The notes under the pieces are model-generated. The model saw only the letters and a list, made by a program, of their open reading frames with translations. It was not told the DNA's origin and made no database searches. From Oxalobacteraceae bacterium OTU3CINTB1 (GTDB taxonomy: Bacteria > Pseudomonadota > Gammaproteobacteria > Burkholderiales > Burkholderiaceae_D), in the NCBI GenBank assembly GCA_024123955.1, contig CP099652.1:806001-870000 (forward strand): DNA of 64,000 bases, read 5' to 3'. Made by a program: the position numbers and the translations under genes. The stretch's first letter is position 1; every line of letters starts with the position of its first letter. Shown piece by piece: positions 1-8,400 of this stretch.

Positions 1-138
1 ACGATTTTAACCGGATTGCGGAGTAATGAAGCATGCTCATGCTAACTTACCCGCTAAAGAGAGACTATTTTGGCATATTTTCTCCTTAGTGCCTGGTTAA
101 ACTGTTCAGCTGACTTGTATATCCTTGCGGCGAACACC

Positions 139-2250
139 ATGACCACTGAAATCTACCTCGACGGCAACGCCACCACTGCCGTTCTGCCCGCCGCCATCAG
201 CGCCGCCATCGACGCCATGGGCCAACGCTTCGGCAATCCCAGCAGCACCCACGCCACCGGGCTCAAGGCCAGGGCCATGCTGGACCAGGCGCGTGCCTGC
301 GCGGTGCGCTTGCTGGGTGTCGGCGACGGCCGGCTGATGTTCAACAGCGGCGCCACCGAAGGCATCCAAACCTCGGTGCTGTCGGCGCTGGTGGCCTTGC
401 GCGAGCGCCAGGCGCGCGGCGAGGCCATCGGCAGCCTGCTGGTCTACGGCGCCACCGAACACAAGGCCGTGCCGGAAAGCCTGGCGCACTGGAACCGTCT
501 GCTGGGTTTGAATCTGACCCTGCACAAATTGCCGGTCAACACGGACGGCGCCCATGACCTGGCGCTGCTGCGGCAAGTGGCCGGCTCGGCCGCGTTGATC
601 TGCACCATGGCCGCCAATAATGAGACCGGCGTCGTCAGCGATCTGGACGGCATCGAAGCGGTCATCAAGGAAACCGGCACGGCCGCCTACTGGATGGTCG
701 ATTGCGTGCAGGCGCTGGGCAAGCTGACGTTGGACCTGGCCGCCACCCGCGTCGATTACGCCCCATTTTCCGGCCATAAACTTTACGCGCCCAAAGGCGT
801 GGGCATGTTGTACGTGCGCGCCGGCGCGCCGTTCACGCCGCTGATCATGGGCGGCGGCCAGGAGTCGGGGCAGCGTTCCGGCACCGAGAACATGGCCGGC
901 ATCGCCGCGCTGGGCGTGGTGCTGGCCGCGCTCGAACGCGGCGACACCTTCCGCAGCCACGACGCGCTGTGGAATTTCCGGGCGCGCCTGGCCGACAGCC
1001 TGCGCGCCGCCTTGCCCGGCGTGGTGTTCAACAATCCGTTCGGCAAGGCCTTGCCGACCACGCTCAACTTCTCCGTGCCCGGCCTGTCGAGCCGCGAGTT
1101 GATGGACGTGTTCGACGCGGCCGAAGTGCGCGTCAGCGCCGGCAGCGCCTGCTCGTCGGCCAAGGCGGCGCCCAGCTACGTGCTCGACGCGATGGGCGTG
1201 CCGCTGTGGCGCAGCGCCGGCGCCATCCGCATGTCCTTCGGTCCGCTGGCCGACGAGGAAATGATCGCCGCCGCCTGTGCCCGCATCGAGCGCTGCGGCG
1301 CCGCGCTGAGAGCCAGTTGCCTGATCGCATCCGAGAGTGCCGCCGTGCCGCACGACGGCCTGCTGCAACTGGGTGTCGAAGGCGCGTGCAGCTGGCTGGC
1401 GCTGGACGCGGCAAGCGGCAGTTGCGTGGTCATCGATCCGTTGCCGGAAATGACGTCGCGCATCGCCTCGTATGTGCGCTGCCAGAACTATCGCGTGCTG
1501 GCGGTGGTCGGCACCTCGGCGGACACGGGACGCCAGTCGCTGGTGGACGCGTTGGGCGATCACTACGTTGCCGGTTCGGTGGACGAGTTTGGCTGGCCGG
1601 CCGCCGCGCCGGTGGAGGTGGCGTTGGAGGGCGGTGCGACCGCGCGCGCGATCGCGCTCGGCGCGCAAGTGCTGGCCAGCGTGGCCGCCGGTGGTGCCGC
1701 CGCTGTTTCCGACAATGGATCGCGCGCGTATCTGCTGGGAACTGCCGACGCCGGCCGCTTGCCCGCCTCGTCCGTTCGCTTCGTATTCAGCGCCGATTCG
1801 CTGGACGAGGCGTTGCGGGCCGTCGGCGGGCCGCACACCTTGCTGTGCCCAACCCGCGACGAGCAGAATCAGTTCTGTGCCAGCATGACGAAGCACTCGC
1901 AGGCAACGTTGACTGCCTCCGCGCAACTGCCGACACAGCGCGACATGCAACTCGACAGCGACGAGCTCGAAGCGTTTTTGACCGCGCATCCGGACGCCGT
2001 CTTGATCGACGTGCGGGAGGCGTATGAATTCGCCGCCACCGTCGTGCCCGGTCCGGGAGGCCGCGTGGCGCATAGCGTGCCGCTGAGCCGGCTGGCCGGC
2101 CAGGCCAGCGTATGGTTGCGCGGCGAGCAGCGGCCGCTGGTATTTTTCTGTCGCAGCGGCAATCGCAGCATGAAAGCCACGCAGTGCCTGCGCCGCCTTG
2201 GCCATCAGCAATCGTATAGCCTCAGCGGCGGCTTGGCGCTCGCCGCATAA
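139..2250 (+). CDS. Cysteine desulfurase / degenerate metallo-beta-lactamase / rhodanese fusion protein
   Basis: Three domains in 703 residues. Residues 1-400 are a NifS/IscS-like class V aminotransferase fold. They start YLDGNATT, carry the PLP lysine in SGHKLYAPKG (K214) and have a catalytic-cysteine loop GSACSSAKAA (C338). Residues about 400-590 resemble the MBL fold of persulfide dioxygenases (VIDPLPEMTSRIASYVRCQ; later LLCPTRDEQNQF). Where the metal motif THxHADH should be, the sequence reads GTSADTGR, so the metal site looks lost. Residues about 605-703 are a rhodanese domain with active-site loop FCRSGNRS (C671). The likely role is mobilising cysteine sulfur and passing the persulfide to the rhodanese cysteine in the cytoplasm. 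The frame is open upstream from a TTG at 70, but I chose ATG 139 because MTTEIYLDGNATT is the usual family N-terminus. Domain identities are firm; the physiological acceptor is unknown. Confidence 0.88.
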   Translation: MTTEIYLDGNATTAVLPAAISAAIDAMGQRFGNPSSTHATGLKARAMLDQARACAVRLLGVGDGRLMFNSGATEGIQTSVLSALVALRERQARGEAIGSLLVYGATEHKAVPESLAHWNRLLGLNLTLHKLPVNTDGAHDLALLRQVAGSAALICTMAANNETGVVSDLDGIEAVIKETGTAAYWMVDCVQALGKLTLDLAATRVDYAPFSGHKLYAPKGVGMLYVRAGAPFTPLIMGGGQESGQRSGTENMAGIAALGVVLAALERGDTFRSHDALWNFRARLADSLRAALPGVVFNNPFGKALPTTLNFSVPGLSSRELMDVFDAAEVRVSAGSACSSAKAAPSYVLDAMGVPLWRSAGAIRMSFGPLADEEMIAAACARIERCGAALRASCLIASESAAVPHDGLLQLGVEGACSWLALDAASGSCVVIDPLPEMTSRIASYVRCQNYRVLAVVGTSADTGRQSLVDALGDHYVAGSVDEFGWPAAAPVEVALEGGATARAIALGAQVLASVAAGGAAAVSDNGSRAYLLGTADAGRLPASSVRFVFSADSLDEALRAVGGPHTLLCPTRDEQNQFCASMTKHSQATLTASAQLPTQRDMQLDSDELEAFLTAHPDAVLIDVREAYEFAATVVPGPGGRVAHSVPLSRLAGQASVWLRGEQRPLVFFCRSGNRSMKATQCLRRLGHQQSYSLSGGLALAA

Positions 2251-2290
2251 ACTTGCCGCCACAACCGGCACGGCAAAATGCTAGTCACCA

Positions 2291-2313
2291 AAAGGGCCTG
2301 AATGGCCCTTTTT
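2291..2313 (+). terminator. Rho-independent terminator after the desulfurase fusion gene
   Basis: Stem AAAGGGCC / GGCCCTTT with a TGAAT loop, followed by a short T run. It lies about 40 bp after the stop codon and separates this gene from ndvB. Confidence 0.8.
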
Positions 2314-2476
2314 ATTTGCCCGGACTCCGTCACTCACGGCTGTATGTTCGTCACCGTACAGTGCCATCTCGCGCGCCCCAGTACGATGCCTTAGCACATA
2401 ATTTCCCATTCGCAGATTCGTCGCGCCCGTAGCTGGAGCGCGGCCGCGTCTCGCATGCAATATAGCGAGGTATAAG

Positions 2477-5400
2477 TTGAAAAAGTCCAATCCCCTAATG
2501 CCCGAGATGACGCTCGGATTCCGCGAATCGACAACGGCCTCCCTGGTCTCGGACGAAGACGACGAAGACCTGCCCTTACGCGCCGAGCTCTTCAGCGCCG
2601 CGCAAATGGGCGCGCACGGCAGGACCCTGGCGGCCCACCACGAACTGAGCACGCGCGGCGGTCCCGACCAGCTGCTGTCGCGCCTGTCGGAAAACGCCGA
2701 CTTCATCAACACCACCTGCGACGAACTGACCGAGGCCGTCAAGGCCGGCCGGCAGATCACGCCCGCCTCCGAATGGCTGCTCGATAACTTCTATCTGATC
2801 GAAGAGCAGATCCGCATCGCCCGGCGTCACCTGCCCAAGGGGTACAGCAAGGAGCTGCCGCGCCTGAGCCGTGGCGCGCCGGAAGGCTGCCCGCGCGTCT
2901 ACAAGCTGGCGCTGGAAATCATCTCGCACGGCGATGGCCGCGTCGATTTCGAATCGCTGTGCCGCTTCGTCGCCGCCTATCAGGAAATCGCGCCGCTCAA
3001 GCTGGGCGAATTGTGGGCGATCCCGATCATGCTGCGTCTCGCGCTGATCGAGAACCTGCGCCGCGTGGCCGTGCGCGTGGCCGATAACCGCGCCGACCGC
3101 GATCTGGCCAACAGCTGGGCCGACCAGATGACCGAGGTGGTGGAAAAAAATCCGAGCGGTTTGATTTTGATGGTGGCCGACATGGCCCGCTCCAATCCAC
3201 CAATCACCAGCGCCTTCGTCGCCGAACTGGCGCGCCGCCTGCAGGGACAAAGTTCGGCGCTGACCCTGGCGCTGTCGTGGATCACGCACCGCCTGGCCGA
3301 ATCGGGCCACACCATCGAACAACAGATCCAGGCCGAGATCCAGCAGCAGGCGGCCGAACAGGTGTCGATCGCCAACAGCATCGGCAGCCTGCGCTTCCTC
3401 GGCACCATGGACTGGCAGGAGTTCGTCGAGACCATGAGCGTGGTCGAACAGACCTTGCGCCAGGACCCGGCCGGCGTCTACGGCCGCATGGAATTCGCCA
3501 CGCGCGACCATTACCGCCATTCGGTCGAAAAGATCTCCAAGCATTCGCGCCTGTCGGAAGTGGAAGTCGCGCAGCAGGCCTTGCAACTGGCCGTGGCGCA
3601 CTCTAACAGCGGCGATGAGCGCCACAGCCACGTCGGTTTCTATCTGATTGGCGGCGGACTGCCGGCGCTGGAAAAAGTGACCGGCATGCGCCGTCCGTGG
3701 CGCGAGGTGTTCCGCCATACGTCGGGCGCCTCGCCGCTGACATCCTATCTGGGCGCGATCGCCGCCATCACCTTCGTCGCCACCGCGCTGCTGCTCGAAC
3801 GCGCTGCCTTCCACGGCGTGAACGGCATCGTGCTGGTGGCGCTGGGCGTGCTGGCGCTGCTGGGCAGCAGCCAGCTGGCGCTGAGCCTCGTCAACTGGGT
3901 GACCACCCAGATCACCCGTCCCAATCCGCTGCCGCGCATGGACCTCGACGACGGCATTCCCGCCGAGGGCAGGGCGCTGGTGGTGGTGCCGACGCTGGCC
4001 TACAGCAAGGACAACATCGAGGAATTGTGCGAACAGCTGGAAGTGCGCTTCCTCGCCAATCGCGATCCGAACCTGGTGTTTTGCCTGCTGACCGATTTCG
4101 CCGACGCACCCGCCGAGACCCTGCCGGGCGACGCCGCGCTGCTCGAGCAAATGCAGCACCGGATCGAACAACTCAATCGCAAGTACGCCGTCCATCCGAG
4201 CGGCGACCCGGCCACGCCGTTCCTGCTGCTGCACCGCCCGCGCCTGTGGAATCCACAGGAAGGCGCCTGGATGGGCTACGAGCGCAAGCGCGGCAAGCTG
4301 CAGGACCTGAACCGCTTCCTGCGTGGCGGCGCGCGCGACAAATTCTCGGTCGTCGTCGGCGATATCAGCCAGCTCGAAAGCATCAAGTACGTCATCACGC
4401 TCGATACCGATACCCAGCTGCCGCGAGACGCGGCGGCGCAGTTCATCGCCACCATGATGCATCCGCTGAACCGCCCGCGTGTCGACGCGGCGCGCGGCTG
4501 CGTGGTCGAAGGTTACGGCATCCTGCAACCGCGCGTGGCCGTCAGCCTGCCGAGCGAAAATGCATCGCACTACGAAAAGCTGTGCGGCGGCGAGCCGGGT
4601 ATCGACCCGTACACCCGCACCGTCTCCGACGTCTACCAGGACGTGTTCCTGGAAGGCTCCTTCATCGGCAAGGGCATCTACGATGTCGACGTCTTCGAGC
4701 AGGTGCTGGGACACCGCCTGCCCGACAACCAGGTGCTCAGCCACGATCTGCTGGAAGGCTGCTATCTGCGCGCCGGCTTGCTCAGCGACGCCCAACTTTA
4801 CGAAGAATATCCGAGCCGCTACAGCGACGACGTGAGCCGCCGCCAGCGCTGGATACGCGGCGACTGGCAGCTGATCTCGTGGCTGTTCGGCCGCGTGCCG
4901 GGCCCCGGCCGCAAGCGCGAGAAAAATCCGCTGTCGCTGCTGTCGCGCTGGAAGCTGTTCGACAATCTGCGCCGCAGCCTGACCGCGCCGGCGCTGGTGC
5001 TCTCGCTGATCGTCGCGTGGCGCTGGCTGCCCGACCCGTGGCTGTGGACCGGCGCCGTGCTGACCGTGATCTTCCTGCCGCCGTTTGTCAGCGCGCTGCA
5101 CGACCTGCTGCACCGGCCCAAGGATACTTTATGGAGCCAGCATCTGCGCGCCACAATGCGCCGCACCGGCCTGCACTTCTCGCACGCGATATTGATGCTG
5201 GTTTTCCTGCCATACGAGGCCTATTTCAGCCTTGACGCGATCGTCCGTAGCGTCTACCGCATGACGGTATCGCATAAGCACATGCTCGAGTGGCGTGCCT
5301 CGGCGCTGTCGCGCACCGGCGCCAACGCCAGCACTTGGGTCAGGATGTGGCCCGCGCCCGTGCTGGCGCTGTTCATCGGCGGCATGCTGCTTGGTTGGCG

Positions 5401-8400
5401 TCCCGCCAGCCTGGCGCCGGCCGCGCTGTTCCTGCTGGCGTGGCTGGTGGCGCCGGCGGTCGCGGACTGGATCAGCCGTCCGATCAAGCGCAAGGATGCG
5501 CAGCTGTCGCCGGAGCAGAATGTGTTCCTGCATAAGCTGGCGCGCCGCACCTGGGCCTATTTCGATCGTTTCGTCGGCCCGGACGACAACTGGCTGCCGC
5601 CCGATAACATGCAGGAGCATCCGGCGCAGGTCATCGCGCACCGCACTTCGCCGACCAATATCGGCATGGCGCTGCTGGCCAACCTGAGCGCCTGCGACTT
5701 CGGCTACATCACGGTGTCGCAGCTGATCGCGCGCACCGGCGCCACGCTGGATGCGATGGATCAGCTGGAGCGCCACCAGGGCCACTTCTATAACTGGTAC
5801 GACACGCAGACCCTCAAGCCGCTCCACCCGATCTATATTTCGACGGTCGATAGCGGCAACCTGGCGGGCCACCTGCTGACGTTGCAGCCCGGCCTGACCG
5901 GCATGTTCGACCAGCCGGTGCTCGGTCCTCAAATCATCGACGGCATGCTGTCCACCCTGCGCGTGCTGGAAGAGACGCTCAACGACGCCGCCACCGCCAG
6001 TGCACCGGCTGCAAGCGCCAGCGTGGCGACCGTTGCCAACGCCGACGGCGACGCCGACAAGGCCGCGCCATCCAGCGCAACCCAGAGCGCCGAATCCATC
6101 GCCACGCCGCCGGACCTGGCGCCGCTGCTGGCGCTTATGGCCGCGAAGCCCGATCCCACACACCTGCAGCAGTTGAATGGCTGGCTGGTGCTGGCCGCGC
6201 AAGCCGCCGAAGCGCTGCACGCGCAGGTCGATCCACAAAGCGACGCCGCGATGTGGAGTGCCTCGCTGGTTCAGCAAAGCCACGCCGCGCTCGACGAACT
6301 GGCGGTGTTGACGCCATGGGTCAACCTGTCTTCCGATACCGTATTCGACACCAGCATGACGCGCGTGCCGACCTTGCGCGAGCTGGCCAGCCTATCCCAC
6401 GCCACCGCCGCCATTCCGGTGACCGACCTGGCCCCGGCCGAGCGCGAACGCCAGCAACAACTGGCGCAGCTGCTCGAGCAGGGCAGCGCCGCCGCGCATG
6501 AACGCATGCGCGCGCTGGCCGAACTGGCGCAGCGCAGCTGCGGGTTCGCCCAGATGGAATACGGCTTCCTGTACAACGAGACGACCAATCTGCTGGCGAT
6601 CGGCTACAACGTCAGCGAGCGCCGCCTCGACGCCAGCTATTACGATTTGCTGGCGTCCGAAGTGCGCCTGGCCAGCTTCATCGCCATCGCCCAGGGCCAG
6701 CTACCGCAGGACCACTGGTTCGCGCTGGGCCGCCAGTTGTGCATCGTCGCCGGCAAGCCGGTGCTGCTGTCCTGGAGCGGCTCGATGTTCGAGTACCTGA
6801 TGCCGCTGCTGGTGATGCCGAACTACCCGAGCACCTTGCTCGACCAGACCTACAACGCCGTCATCGATGCGCAAATCGACTACGCCAAGCGCCGTGGCGT
6901 GCCGTGGGGGATTTCCGAGTCCGGCTACAACACCGTCGACACCAGCCTCAATTACCAGTACCGCGCCTTCGGCGTTCCCGGCCTCGGCCTCAAGCGCGGC
7001 CTGGCCGACGATCTGGTGATCGCGCCGTACGCCACCATGATGGGACTGATGGTGCAGCCGGAAGCGTCCTGCCTCAACTTGCAGAAGATGGCGGGCCTGG
7101 GCTTCATGGGACGCTACGGCTTCTACGAGGCGATCGACTACACCGCCTCTCGCCTGCCGCGCGGCCAGAGCTGCGCCGTGGTGCGCTCGTTCATGGTCCA
7201 CCACCAGGGCATGGGCCTGCTGTCGCTCAGCTACCTGCTGCACGACCGGCCGATGCAGCGCCGCTTCGAATCCGATCCGCTGCTGCAATCGACCTTGCTG
7301 GTGCTGCAGGAACGCAGCCCGCAAGCCGGCGCCTTCTATTCCAACACCACCGAGCTGGCGGCGCTGCGTTCGACCGTGCCCGATCAGCAGGCGGCGCCGA
7401 TGCGCGTGCTCACCCAGCACAGCACACCGGTACCGGAAACCCAGTTGCTGTCGAACGGACGCTATCACGTCATGGTCACCAACGCCGGCGGCAGCTACAG
7501 CCGCTGGCGCGACCTGGCCGTGACGCGCTGGCGCGAAGACAGCACCCGCGACAACTGGGGTAACTTCTGCTACGTGCGCGACCTGGATGATGGCCAGTTC
7601 TGGTCCACGACGTATCAACCAACCCTGGTCGATCCGCGCAAGTACGAAGTGATCTTCTCGGAAGGACGCGCCGAATTCCGCCGCTCCGACCGCGGCATGG
7701 AGCTGTACACGGAAATCGTGGTCTCGCCGGAAGACGACATCGAACTGCGCCGCACCCGCATCACCAACAAGAGCGACAGCGTGCGCACCATCGAGGTGAC
7801 CAGCTACGCCGAGGTGGTGATGGCGCCGGCGGCCGCCGATGCCGCCCACCCGGCCTTCAGCAAGCTGTTCGTGCAAACCGAGATCCTGCGCGACCAGCAG
7901 GCGATCCTGTGCACGCGCCGCCCGCGCGGCGGCAACGAGGCCATGCCGTACATGCTGCACTCGATGACGGTGCACGACGCCAAGGTGGTCGAGGTGTCGT
8001 TCGAGACCGATCGTTCGCGCTTCCTCGGCCGAGGCAACACCGCCGCCGCGCCGCGCGCGCTGCTGGAAAGCGGCCCGCTGGACGGCGCCGAAGGCTCGGT
8101 GCTCGATCCGGTCGTGGCGATCCGCTACACCATCACGCTCAAGCCGGACCAGACGGCCACCGTCGATATCGTCACCGGCATGACCGAGCAGCGCGACGCC
8201 GCGCTGCACCTGATCGACAAATACCAGGACCGCCACCTGGCCGACCGCACCTTCGAACTGGCGTGGACCCACAGCCAGGTCGTGCTGCGCCAGCTCAACG
8301 CCAGCGAGGCGGACGCGCAGCTGTACGGCCGCCTGGCCAACTCGGTCATCTATCCGAACGCCGCACTGCGCGCCGATGTCGGCACGCTGGTCAAGAACCA

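Noticed and set aside
106..2271. 721-codon minus-strand frame opposite the desulfurase fusion
   Set aside because: No domains, Gly/Arg/His-rich composition, and the plus strand has full catalytic motifs.
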